Below, in pieces: positions 11,406-22,500 of a stretch of DNA of 64,000 bases. The stretch is taken from positions 23,778,501 through 23,842,500 of the forward strand of contig JBAIAC010000059.1 in NCBI GenBank assembly GCA_037349315.1, in the 5' to 3' direction. Origin of the DNA: Chelydra serpentina (Eukaryota > Chordata > Testudines > Chelydridae). A model generated the notes under the pieces. It ran no database searches, was not told where the DNA came from, and was given only the letters and a program-made list of their open reading frames with translations. Positions within the stretch are counted from its first letter, which is position 1. Every line of letters starts with the position of its first letter. The translations under genes were made by a program, and so were the position numbers.

Positions 11406-12118
11406 ATGCATTGTTATTGTTGCAGTGTTGGTCCCAAGGTATTAGAGAGACTAGGTGGGTGAGGTAATATCTTTTATTGGACCAATTTCTGTTGGTGAGA
11501 GAGACAACTTTTGACCTTACACAGAGCTCTTCTTCAGGTCTGAGAAATGTACTCCGAATGTCACAGCTAAATACAAGTTGTAACAGATTGTTTAGCATAA
11601 GTAGTTGACACATTTCAAGGGACCATTCATGGTGAAGTGACCCTTTGGCACGTCTTCTGGGCGGGGGGCTTGTTAATGGATTATAAATTGTTTTAATAAG
11701 CCATAAATCCAGTGTCTCTATTCAGTCCAGAATTTTTAGTGTCTAGTAAAGTTATGAATTGAAGCTCCCAGGCTCATCTTCTGAAGGTGTTGTGCAGGCT
11801 TCGGATGAGGATGGAGAGATCAGATATAGAGTGATTGTTTTGTGAAAAGTGTTTATCCCGGGATGGTGATTTATTGTTTTTCATTATGAGTTCATTTGAG
11901 AGTGTAGTGATTGTGTGGTTTCACCAACATAGTTTTTACTGGGGCATTTAGTGCACTGGATGAGGCATAGGGTGACCAGACAGCAAATGTGAAAAATCGG
12001 GACGGGGATGGGGGGTAATAGGAGCCTATATAAAGAAAAAGACCCACAAATCGGGACTGTCCCTATAAAATCGGGACATCTGGTCACCCTAATGAGGTAC
12101 ACCACATGTTGTAAGCTT
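11406..12118 (-). mobile_element. Penelope-like element, 3' part, interrupted by a MITE
   Basis: Read on the minus strand, the copy starts near 12118 in the GIY-YIG region. It continues across the MITE at 11968-12091 as CTKCPSKNYVGETTQSLHSQMNS (the xCTKCP-x-YVGET-x-SL signature), and ends in a 3' untranslated part with GAAGAAGAGCTCTGTG, CTCTCTCACCAACAG and CCAATAAAAGATATTACC. The frame is broken. It is a different PLE subfamily from the one at the left edge, because the linker words differ. It is 5'-truncated and inactive. Confidence 0.7.
11968..12091. mobile_element. hAT-type MITE inside the PLE
   Basis: A 124-bp element with perfect 13-bp terminal inverted repeats (TAGGGTGACCAGA / TCTGGTCACCCTA), flanked by an 8-bp target duplication with one mismatch (ATGAGGCA at 11960-11967, ATGAGGTA at 12092-12099). 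The 8-bp duplication and the YAGGG end are hAT hallmarks. It has no coding capacity and would need a transposase supplied elsewhere. It splits the GIY-YIG region of the PLE, so it is younger than that copy. Confidence 0.85.
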
Positions 12119-12165
12119 GAAAGCTTTTCTCTCTCACCAGCAGAAGTGGGTCCAAAGAGAACCTA
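12112..12165 (+). mobile_element. PLE 3'-UTR fragment, head-to-head with the neighbouring PLE
   Basis: TTGAAAGCTTTTCTCTCTC, ACCAGCAGAAGTGGGTCCAA matches the 3'-untranslated region of the neighbouring PLE (CTCTCTCACCAACAG...TTGGTCCAA) but in the opposite orientation, directly against its truncated 5' end. Inverted partial copies at the 5' end are typical of Penelope-like insertions. Confidence 0.55.
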
Positions 12166-12394
12166 GTCAGTTGCCTTTCAAAGAATCCTGAAAGGCTCAT
12201 CTGTTTTATCACACTTTTTTCTCCTGCACGTGGATGGGCATCGATGTTAGCTTTATTTGGAGGTAAAAGGAGTCTGTGGATTGCATTGGTCAGAACATTG
12301 TATATTGGCTTTTAACAGTGTACATGTATTTCAGAGCATCATAGAACCATAGCTTAAGTACGTTTGAGCAATTAATAGTAAATTAAATATAAAC

Positions 12395-13139
12395 TGTGTC
12401 ACAGTTCAGGGCAACTGCACCTGTGTTTTCCTTCTATAGTACAGGAAGGGTACCCACTCTTAGGCTTCTGATTCTCCAGCTGTCACCTCTCTTGGGCGAA
12501 GACGTGTCTCTCACCTTCCTGACCAGGGTATTTTTAGGCTCCACAGCTCCCTGGCTGCACTGTGAATCCCCCAGCAATATGGACTGCCTCAGAAGGTCTG
12601 CTTTGCCTTCTCCTCAGAGGCTACAAACAGAATAATTACCCACAGTTAAGTTAGCACACAGCTCTTTCTAAGCAAGCACATTTATTGTTAGGGTAAAAGC
12701 ATTACAGAGAAAACATATTAACAATAAAAGAACCTACATGCATGCTCAAAGCTAATGAGAGATCACTCCCCAACTCTGAGGGCTCTGGTTGGTAAACAGT
12801 CTTCAGGGGTTTTCCTGGGGTTACAAGTTCATAATGGCCTTGCCTCAGAACAAATACACCCAGGAATCTGTAAATCACTACTTTATCCAGTTTGGGCCTC
12901 TGGTCTGATCTTCATGTAACAGGTGATCAGCAGACAGTGGAATTTTCCTCAGGGTGCAGGTTCAAAAGGATGGTTCGGGTGGGTGAGAAGTTGCCTTCCC
13001 GTCCTCCCAAGTATTTCCTAGGAACACCACTTAACTTTTGTCTAGCTCATTGTTCCAAAGAGCCATTTGAAGCTCATTACCCTTTGGAAGGTTTACATTA
13101 GTCATGTCTCCTCGAGAAGTTACATACAGTCCCACAACA
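12395..13139 (-). mobile_element. Putative solo LTR
   Basis: On the minus strand the block starts TGTTGTGGGACTG and ends CTGTGACACA, so it has TG...CA ends. An AATAAA polyadenylation word lies in the complement near 12690. No internal retroviral genes flank it. I could not find an identical target duplication at the ends as drawn, so the limits may be off by a few bases. An alternative is another long interspersed repeat. Confidence 0.4.
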
Positions 13140-14635
13140 ACATGTAACATTGTCATTTTTAATTACAATGAGCTCCTGAGATACTTAAATTGAATTCAGT
13201 AAGATTTAACTTAATTGAGTAAGGTTTGTCCAGGATATTGCAGGAGATAACCATGTCAGTCACACTATCCAAACATAATTCAGTTCAAGTTACTAATGTA
13301 AGTTTTAAAACGACTTGAATGTTCTGTACCATGACTTTCAGAGAATGAGGCGTGAGCAAATGCAATTGATGGAACTAGTCGTCCAAAATGACATAGGGGA
13401 GGGTACCATTTTACAACATCTAGCATCCTTCTCACACACATTTCACACTTAAGTGAAATGTGCCAGGCTTTTTTTTTTTTATGTTGTGGCATGTCGCATG
13501 TAAACAAAGGGTCTTATGCCTTGTGTTGCATTGAGGAGGTAGCTTAATTAACCTCAGATTTGCTATAAATATTAGTTAGATAATGGCTTCTGGGAAAAAA
13601 TATAGTCAGAATGTTCTAATGACCAGACCTTTTTCACTGTTCTGAGCATGCAGTGGGGCCAGAAAATGGCCAGATCTCCCTAGTTGAAACCACCACCGGT
13701 TTCAGGGAGTCCTGAGCTGGTACAGAAGCGGCTAGGAAGCCCACCCTTTACTCCAGAGTAAGGTACCTTGTAAATAAGAGCATAAAGTGTCAAAACTTGT
13801 GTGGTCAGAGTTTTAGGTTCAACACTAACCATATGTGGTGGAGATGATGATGTGGAAATGCCTGTCACAGTGGATCTGCCAAAGCAATGTGTGATGTAAT
13901 TTGTGCTGCCCTTACGTGGCCTCAATCCAGCAAAGTGCTTAAGCACATGAAAAGTTAAGCTTCAGTGCTTTTCTGAACTAGGCAATATACTAAATTGGGG
14001 CCAGAGAGCACAGAGGTGCATGGATGTTTGAGGCTTTTCCTTTCTGAGCACACATGCAAATTGAATCTTTCGTGTCTTATTACTGCAATGATCTCTCTGC
14101 ACCCAGTCATTTTGGCTTTTCCAGGGAATGTTACTTACTCATCTTCCCTGCTTAGAAATTGAGGAGGGGGAAAATAAAATTTTAGTGAAAGAGGGAAGAC
14201 GCATGGTTCTAACTTCTGAGAAACAAACCTGCCTATAAGATATCTCCTCTCCCCTTCTAATATGAATATTTATTTGCTTAAGGAGGGCTGTTTGGATTCA
14301 CTTATGAGAGAGGTAAATACAGCTTGTCTAAACAATTACTAACTGGGGACATAAAAGCATCTGCAAAATTTAGAGGTGTAAACACCAAGAATGGAAATTT
14401 ATTTAGAGTGGTACTTAGACTAAGCTCATTTAGGGTTGGGCCGGTTTCTATAAACATTCTGTGCTCTTAACTCCTTTTGGCTTCCATTGGGAATCCCATA
14501 CATTTATAGGATTGGGCCCTTTAAGTGTAAGGTCTTTGAGGCAGGGATTCATGACTTTGTGTGGCAGAATTCTCGCGGTATTAATAGAACATAGCAACTT
14601 AAGGGGCTACAACTAGATGTACCAGGATATGAGAA
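13140..14635. other. LRP5: Presumed LRP5 intron 7, old repeat traces only
   Basis: The area 13,920-14,000 (CAATCCAGCAAAGTGCTTAAGCACATG) resembles an old dispersed repeat seen again near 45.05 and 59.7 kb. No exon is recognised. Confidence 0.35.
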
Positions 14636-14639
14636 ATTT

Positions 14640-14815
14640 TCCTGTGAAATTCCCAAACCCCCGAAGAGGCAGCAGGAACCTCATCCTGGAAGAGATTTCA
14701 AACGGGATTGGACAAAGCACGTAAGAAGGTACTATAGAGAGTAATCCAATATGGGCAAGAAGATAGAGTAGATGAGACTTAATGGGTTCTTTCTATTTCT
14801 GGTTTTATCCTTGGA
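14640..14815 (+). mobile_element. Old CR1/L3-like 3' end
   Basis: Contains GATTTCAAACGGGATTGGAC, AAAGCACGTAAGAAGG, ACTATAGAGAGTAATCC and GATGAGACTTAATGGGTTC, the word order of the 3' end of an old CR1-type LINE (last ORF2 codons and 3'-UTR). It is highly diverged, with no frame left. Confidence 0.55.
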
Positions 14816-17140
14816 CTTGAAAACCTTTCTTGTAATTCTGATCATTTTATTTTATTTGATTTTTTTTGTTTTCAACCCTTTTTAAATATTATTGATATAT
14901 TTTTATAAATGTGCTACTCCTGGTAAAATTTGGATTAAATACATGATGAATGTTTAGAGGATATTGTATTTTCATGGGACTGGCAGATGCTTTTAAAGTT
15001 CAAAAAACGTAAGGAAAATATTTTTCCCCTAATACTTTGAAACAGTTTTTAGGAGGCGAGGAAGAGGAGAGTGAAGAAATATAGGGACTTTGTGTTTTGT
15101 TTTTTAACATCATTATAACAAATTGAAATTCTACCTCTTTACTAAGGTGTTAGTTAAGTTTTAAGAGCTTCAGAAAGTTGGAAATATAGATACGGGAAGA
15201 GCATTAACAGCTTTTCTTGCATTATTGTTTTTGTAAAGAATGGTAACTAAGTTATTTGGTTGTATATCCATATATATATATATATTCCATTGGTGGTTTG
15301 GGAATAATTGAAGTCCTTTGATATTTAGTATTAAGTATAAATTATATTTAAATAGCAACACATTTTCCACTTACTACTTATTTATACAACGTTTAATTTA
15401 AAACAAAACAAAAGGGAGGATTGAGTTCATCCTCCGTATATGGCTTATATTGTCTAGAGATGAGTTGCAATATGTTGTTTTGTTTTTAAATCAGTTTGTG
15501 TAGAAGTTCTTTTTCCTTTAAAGAATGAAGCATTCAGTAGTGTTGCAGTTATACTGGACAGGAAAGAAGTTTCAGAATTGACCGGCTGCACCCTTAATAC
15601 TTTGATATCCTGTAAGCAGAACAAAGTTCTGGAAATGTCAGGCTGATATAACAGTGCTTCATATGGAGAACATTAGCTGTTCCTAGATTAGATTTATAGA
15701 ACGTAAGATAGATTCAAGATCATAATCATGTCAGTGCAGCCTTTCCAACAAAAGAGAAATTACCCATTGTTCAGCCTTTGTTAGAGCTTGTTGTTTGTGT
15801 TGTGGTTGGTTTTGTTTTTTAAAAGCTGAATTGGAAACCCAGTATTCTCTCCAGAACTACCAAGAGTTTGTACGGTCCAAGGAAAAAGTCAGGTGTGATC
15901 ATTTTGATGACATGATGTTATGAAAATTATGGACAAGGAGTTGCATTGTATACAAGCATCTATTTCAGATGGTGCTAAAATGTATCTTAATGTAATTTAT
16001 ATTCTGAGGGAAAATAACTACTCTGATCAAAATACATTCTACTTAACGTTACATCAATTTCAAAAGCAACCAGAAAAACAGGAAATCACTTTATACTTCA
16101 TGTGACTAGATTTTTCAAAATGTAATATGCAGCCCTAGAACATTAGGAATTCTTTAAAAAAAACAAAACAACAGTGCTAGAAACCATCAAAATGGCCTGT
16201 TTCCGTTTGTAATTTAAGATTTTAAATAATATGAGAAAAAGCAGATTGAGGAATAAATTGTTCTGGAGTCATTGAGTTCTGAAGACACGGCTTTGAAGTG
16301 CCCAGTTTATAATTATGTTTAATTGACTAGGGCTCCAGTGGTGGTAGATTCCAAAGTCAGCTGGAGTTTGTTTATTCAGTTCTTTTAAACTTATCCTTAT
16401 ATTAGAAAAAAATGCTGTCAAGAAAATTCTCTCCATCACATTCTCTCTCTTCCTTTGCTTTTCCATGACCATCTTGTCCCATTAAATGATACAGTACTAA
16501 CTACTTTAATGAAAAAGAAGCATGTTTTGTAATCTTGCTAATCTGTTGGTTTATCTGTGCCTATAGAGCCGTGTCCCAGAGAGGGATAGTTCTTGTCTTT
16601 AAATGACAGCATTCAAGCTGTGCAGTTCAGGTTATCCTTGCTTTAATGCAGAGCTTTTGCATGACACTCAGATTTTTTCAAGCTGCATCATTTTGGTCCC
16701 TTTCTTTAGCGTGTATCCAGTGTAGTAGTGGAATCTGATACTGAAATTTGAGGAAAACTGATCACCCAAACTATTTTGGCACATTGCTACTGTAGCACAT
16801 GTTTTAAAAGTGCTAATAGGGAGTCCTGCATATTTTACTTGTTGGAAGCTCCACTATGCTCCCCTCTGTCTTCACTGTTGATTTAATATGCAGTTTTACC
16901 CATGAATCTCACAGGTGCACGCTGTGAGCCTCTACCAGCAGCTGAGGCTGTACTGAGAGTTCGTCAATCATCAAAAAGATACTGTGGTAGTTTACTTGAT
17001 ATTAAAGGTAGATTGTATATTTATCAGATAGTGGTGGCTAAATTAATTTGCACAAATCTTACAACTTAAACTAACTTTTGCAGGATTGAAAGCAAACTGA
17101 TTTTTATAGCAAAGAAGGTCGCTTTTGTTATCTTAATGTT
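14816..17140. other. LRP5: Presumed LRP5 intron 7, no recognised feature
   Basis: AT-rich. A (TA)n run lies at about 15,272-15,285. Short frames at 15,170-15,370 (minus), 15,920-16,105 (plus) and 16,269-16,472 (minus) have no recognised similarity. Confidence 0.4.
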
Positions 17141-17144
17141 CAGG

Positions 17145-17290
17145 TGCCCAGTTTGTGACCCCTTTGATGGAGCCTAGTTTTCAGAAAGTGCTGAGCACTT
17201 GCCTCTAAAAAAACCAGGATCCTATAAGGTGCCTCAAATGGAGGCACCCAAAACCACACATTGGTTCTGAAAATCTTGGCTCTTGGGCCC
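17145..17290. repeat. Old dispersed repeat (GTGCCCA...GGGCACC-type)
   Basis: GGTGCCCAGTTTGTGACCCC, TTTTCAGAAAGTGCTGAGCA, GGAGGCACCCAAAACCAC and TTCTGAAAATCTTGG are the same ordered words that flank the CR1 at 33.4-35.6 kb. This copy is unbroken, which shows how the other one looked before the CR1 landed. Family name unknown to me. Confidence 0.5.
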
Positions 17291-17412
17291 GTACAGGTAA
17301 TTCATTCTCCTGCACAAGCAGGGTCAGAATTCACAGACATATAAACCATCTCTCGCCTCCTCAGACTGCCCCATATACAAGTTGCAGAGGAGGGTGACAA
17401 GAAAAAACGTTG

Positions 17413-17595
17413 TGATAGAATCTCAGAGTTGGAAGGGACCTTAGGAGGTCATCTAATCCAAACCCCTGCTCAAAGCAGGACCAATCCCCCATTTTTGCCC
17501 CAGATCCCTAAATGGCCCCCTCAAGGATTGAACTCACAACCCTGGGTTTAGCAGGCCAATGCTCAAACCACTGAGCTATCCCTCCCTCCCCCCTG
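17413..17595 (-). mobile_element. tRNA-derived SINE with CR1 tail (tortoise PolIII/SINE type)
   Basis: On the minus strand the element begins with GGGAGGGATAGCTCAGTGG. This holds an RNA polymerase III A box (TAGCTCAGTGG, complement of 17568-17578), followed by a B box (GAGTTCAATCC, complement of 17525-17535). The body then passes into a tail that matches the CR1 3' end (GACCTCCTAAGGTCCCTTCC, AGATTCTATCAC), which lets it borrow the CR1 reverse transcriptase. This head-plus-CR1-tail layout is the published structure of the turtle PolIII/SINE (CryI) family. It is the best single clue to the organism. Confidence 0.8.
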
Positions 17596-17599
17596 GAGC

Positions 17600-19026
17600 T
17601 CTCTCTTGTTGGGTAAGTGCCCAATGCTGCTGTTTGGACATTTTCAGGAAGAAATGAAGGAGTCATTTGAGTAGCTTGGCAACCTCTGCTAGGGTCCACA
17701 TATGCATCAACACCTCATGGTCAGTGTCACTGAAGATACTATAATAGATCTAAAAGAATAGGCATGGATGCCTGAGCCTCATCCATTTCTAGATCATCAG
17801 ACAGCATCACCAATACAGTCTCTGTTGTGTACCTAGATTTAAATTCAGTTGACTTGGGTCATGGAGACCTGTGACATTGCTAGAGTTGTTTGGGCATGAC
17901 CTCCTCTATAAACTTTGGAGTGGCTATGTAAGCACCTGTGTCAAACGAGCAAGGGTTGAACAATTGCTTCTCTGAAGCAAGTTGGCACCTTGCCTTCTAT
18001 AAGAGGCATTGAGAACAGATTCCAGCAGTGTTCCCCATCATCTTCCTGCTGGCATCCACCAGCCAAGAGGCATACAGGCTGAAATCTATCTACCCCCCGG
18101 GCACCTCAGAAGTTCCACTGATGAGTGGACCAAAACTGAAGCAGAAAAATCCCTAATTGAAAACTGGACCCTGTTGAAGTCAGTGGCAAAACTGCTACTG
18201 ACTTCAGTGGGGCCAGAGTTTCACCCTCTTTGTATGCCCATTCTGTTACCATGGGGTCAGAGAGCTCCATCTGGATCCAAGTGATTTTATTCACAAGATT
18301 ATTTGAAAATTACTCCTGGTAAGAAACACTCGACTCCATCTAGGCTAGGCTGTGGTGAAGGTGAAGAAAACTGCCTCCTGTGAACCACAGCATTATATTT
18401 CAGAAACTCTTTCTTCCAGGACCAAATTCAGAACAGGACAACAGATCTTGCACTCTTCCCTCTGTGTCTGATGTATCAGTGAGGTCTGAACACACAGCTT
18501 TAGTGATCTGTGAGGCTAAAACCATGGAAGAGAACATTTAGGAGCCGCTGTATCAATAGTATGAATATGAAGGACAAAGTAATAGGGTATATGGTCAGGT
18601 GGCAGAAGCACTCTCTTCCCCAGCACTGAGCCCAACCAGCTCTGGTACTGTTTCTGGGTGAAATTTTAAAGTGACCTGCAAAGCCCAAAATGGGTGATGC
18701 TACAACAGCTGTGATCAATGGGGAGGGCCTTATTAAATAATAGAAAGTATTTGAGTGGTGGCCCTTTCACAGTGGTTTTTGTTTGGTAGTCCTCCCATAA
18801 GCTTACTCAGAGTGTGTATTCCCGGAGTCCTGCCATGAAACAGCTCTCAATTAGGAAGTGAACATTGGGTGATGACATGCAGGTAAACATACCAAGAGTC
18901 CTCTCTATTTCAGAATTTTTGTGTCCAGCACAGCCCCGAGAAGTAGCTTTTTGCACAGGATGAAAGCTTACCCAGGTCAGATATGCAGCTGTAGACGAGT
19001 ATGTTGTCCTGTTGGAGTGAACCAGC
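17600..19026. other. LRP5: Presumed LRP5 intron 7, mostly unrecognised
   Basis: A palindromic old repeat (TTGAAGTCAGTGGCAAAACT ... CTGACTTCAGTGGGGCCAG) lies at about 18,165-18,240. No exon recognised. Confidence 0.35.
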
Positions 19027-19034
19027 ATGATAGG

Positions 19035-19578
19035 CAGGGGCGGCTCTTACAATTCTGCCGCCCCAAGCAGGGGTGGCGGCGCCCCGCCCCCGACACAGGC
19101 AGACGTAGCGGGACCCCGCCACGTCTGCCTGCGTCGGGGGCGGGGCCCCGCCACGTCTGCCTGCGTCGGGGGCGGGGCCCCGCCACGTCTGCCTGCGTCG
19201 GGGGCGGGGCCCCGCCACGTCTGCCTGCGTCGGGGGCGGGGCCCCGCCACGTCTGCCTGCATCGGGGGCGGGGCCCCGCCACGTCTGCCTGCGTCGGGGG
19301 CGGGGCCCCGCCACGTCTGCCTGCGTCGGGGGCGGGGCCCCGCCCCCGACGCAGGCAGTCCCATTCCGGAGCGGCAAGGGGACAGCGGCGGACCTGCCGC
19401 CCCTTTGCCGCCACGACAGGCGAGACTGGGGTGGCAGTCCGAGTCCCGCGGCGGCAATTCGGCGGCGGGAAGAGCGGACCTGCCGCCAAATTGCCGCCGC
19501 GGGACTCGGACTGCCGCCCCCTTCTCACCTGCCGCCCCAAGCACCAGCTTGGCAAGCTGGTGCCTGGAGCCGGCCCTG
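19035..19578. mobile_element. hAT-type MITE carrying a 32-bp minisatellite
   Basis: A 544-bp, extremely GC-rich element flanked by a perfect 8-bp target duplication, ATGATAGG (19027-19034 and 19579-19586). The ends are CAGGGGCGGCTC at the left and GAGCCGGCCCTG at the right, inverted with one mismatch. Inside are a 7-unit 32-bp tandem array, a 25-bp perfect inverted repeat (GGCAGTCCGAGTCCCGCGGC... and its complement, about 19,432-19,525) and a short palindrome near 19,540-19,562. There is no transposase. Because 32 is not a multiple of three, every frame through the array stays open, which creates long but meaningless frames on both strands. Confidence 0.88.
19121..19344. repeat. 32-bp minisatellite, 7 units
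   Basis: The word ACGTCTGCCTGC recurs exactly every 32 bases at 19121, 19153, 19185, 19217, 19249, 19281 and 19313. Units are nearly identical (one A for G near 19261). Inverted partial copies of the unit flank the array on both sides, at about 19,081-19,106 and 19,340-19,357. The homogeneity suggests recent expansion and probable length variation between individuals. Confidence 0.9.
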
Positions 19579-19589
19579 ATGATAGGATG

Positions 19590-22500
19590 ATCTGTTGTGT
19601 AGAAGTGGGGAAGGCCTTCCACAGAAAAGAATTTGGTGCATCACTAAACATTCTCAACTTATTTCCAGTACTGAGGGACTACCAGTCATCACTATGTTCT
19701 GCAGATGTGTTACCTCCTGTACAAGACACTTTTACTCCAGTTGTGTTTCATGGATTAATCTTAAGTGTTCTGTCTGTGCACTTCTTTGCAGATCTTTCTC
19801 AAATAAAATAGGTGCTGACGGCTGAGTTTGTTTGTTAAAGAGCTTGGAGAATTAGAATAATCTGTGAAAGTTAGAATAACACATATGAATAATCACAGTT
19901 GTGTACGCTGGCTGGCAGACAGCGCTAACGCATAAATTATGTGAAAGAGAGAAAAAAGTTAGTTTATTTTTACCAGATGGACTGGCTGTTGTGAAGGTGC
20001 ACTGAAATTGTCACAAGATGGCCTGTTTTATAATCATTTGTATGCTCAAGAAGTTAACTGAACAATGAAGAGCTGCTCTCTAAATTCCCAATTCTCTCCA
20101 ACCATTTGAGCCAGCGGATTGCTAAGAGACTCACGTAGACTGTTTGTGTGGGTAGTGGCCAGAGGTTTATTTTTTCAATGTTGATAGATGAGGTAGACGG
20201 TTTGGGATTTTTTTTTAAATTTATTCTGTTTTCTCCATGCCAGCTTCTGTCAATACATACCTGGAAGTAAGCCCTTCCAGAAAGAAAAAAGGAATCTGTT
20301 TTTATCCTGAAGCACTGATAAAAGGTGGCCCTATTTCAGCTGCTGGAAAGGCCTGAACTGGGCTGAATATAGAATGTAGGACAGCCTGCTCACAGCTGCC
20401 TCACTTCTCTTTTCGGGGCAGGGTGTTGACCCTGTGGAATTTGCCTCTCCTCCCCATGTTTTGTCTGGGCACAGTTCCATGAGACTGTCTCCCCAGGGCC
20501 CCTATGGAGAATTCCTCAAAGTGATCCAGATTACTGTCTCCTACAAAGGGCTGAGCTCTTACCCTCCAGGAACCAGTCCTAACCTCATTCAGCTCGGAGA
20601 ACTCAGAGCCTGAACGAGGATCACCCTGCATGGGAGGCCTTTAGGCTGCCTAGGCCAGCCCGTTGCCCTTTTTGTAATGCGAGTGATTTTGCCTTGCTAA
20701 ATATTTGTTTCTAGTTGTCTAAGCTTTGTCTGTGCCAAATCAATTAATTGGTTTCAGCTTAATGAATTAAATATAGGGGCAAGTGCTCTGTCTTTTTCTT
20801 TGTTGTTAATGTCAAAAGACACGCTATATATGCAGAATATTTGGTTCTTCACAGATGCACCTGAAATGTAATCAGACTGCATGAATCACACTGATTTGTA
20901 GAATTTAATTGCATTGTTTTACTTTAATCTTGTTCAAAGAGCCTAGAGCTTTTGAATGTTATGTGTAGGAATATTTGTTAAATCATTTAGCATACATTGA
21001 AACAGCAGCATCTAAAAAAAATCACAGCTTATTGTATTTCTGTATAACTTGGTTTATTAAAACGTTTTGATGTCTGATAGTTTTATGCGACCCAGGATAG
21101 ATTTTATCTGTGCTTGACGTTTCATTATTAAAAGCTTTGCCATTCAAGTCTCCAAAATAATCAGGCTTTTAATATGTGTGTATGGTGTAGGAGGTCATGT
21201 GGCCAGACATCGGAACAAAAAGTACAGCAGGTTCTGGGGATATTGGGTTTATTCTTTGACTGTGGCCAAATTTCTTTGACCTTTTTGGGCCATGCCCAGT
21301 CTTGCCATGCAGTTGGTCCAGAGCAAAAACTCACTGAGAAATAAAAATGCTAGATCTGAACTTGTGCATTGAACCAGCCTTTTTATGCTATTGTCTTGCA
21401 CTTGCAGATACAGACCTGTGATTTGATGCTCGTTTCTTATATCTGATTATTAGCTTGGCTACCAGGAGAGCGAAAACAGGAAGCAGTTACAGTGACAACC
21501 CACTGTAAAGTTGCCAGTGTGTAAATAACTTTCTGTACTGTTTTCCTACACGTTTTGCACAGTGCTCCTGGGGTTCTTCTCGTAATGACCACATGTTGCT
21601 TCTGTGCACATTCAGCAAGAAGAGACTAGACGTTTGAGTTTGTGTGTTAAAATATATGCTGTGGGAATCCTAGAGCTTTTTATTTATCACTGGTTGAATT
21701 CACCTCAGGTTTGTAAAGACTGAAAGTTGCTAACAATCTAACCGACATCAGAGCAATTTGTGGCGGGGGTCGAGGGGGAACCTTTGTGATCTCCAATTCC
21801 TTTTAATTCCTAAAAGGGATCTTTTTGGGTGGTACTTGTACTCAACTCTTCCAATTATGTGGTCATTATATGACTGTCATGAGATCTGTCCAGCCATGGT
21901 CCCATTTCACAAGGAACGGTTTGTTCTGCTTTCTGGTGAAATGGCAGATTAACTCTACAAAATGAACTGAAAGTTCAGAGTTAGTTACTGCCCATAGGCT
22001 GATTTGGATTTAGTTTATTCATACCACATTTTCCTTTTTTTTTTTCATTACCATGTCAATGGTCAGCCTTTTGTGAATTTGCCCTATCAGTAATATTGGT
22101 TCCAGGTCCAGGCGCGCACACAAAAATTACACTGGAATTATGGCCATAAATATCTAGAAGTTACTTAAAAGGGGAAATCCTTAATAGGACATGGTAGCAT
22201 TCTCAAAGGACACAAATACTGGGTTGAAGATTCAGAGTCAAAGTTTCAGACAAATATCAAAAGTATTATAGATAGGTTTTGGGGGAAGTTTGGGTGTTGA
22301 TTTTATCTTATAAAGAGCTGAAATGATTTGGGATCTGGTTTCCTGAGATGACCTCCGTTCCCATGTCATCCTGACACACTTGAAATCAGCACCTCATATT
22401 CCACATAGATTTAGGATGTAGCCCCGTATAGAACACATTGCATTAGTCTGTTCTTGATGTGATAAAGACCTGCATCACTGTAGCAAGAAATACATCAAGA

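Noticed and set aside
17525..17578. Functional tRNA gene
   Set aside because: A and B boxes are present, but the sequence is a SINE head with a CR1 tail and no intact cloverleaf that I can fold.
19035..19578. CpG island promoter
   Set aside because: The CpG density is confined exactly to a transposon with an 8-bp duplication; no gene start is nearby.
18910..19811. Overlapping frames of 155-296 codons on both strands, rich in Arg, Gly, Pro and Ala
   Set aside because: They run through the 32-bp GC-rich minisatellite and hairpins of a hAT MITE; open frames in every register are a composition effect.
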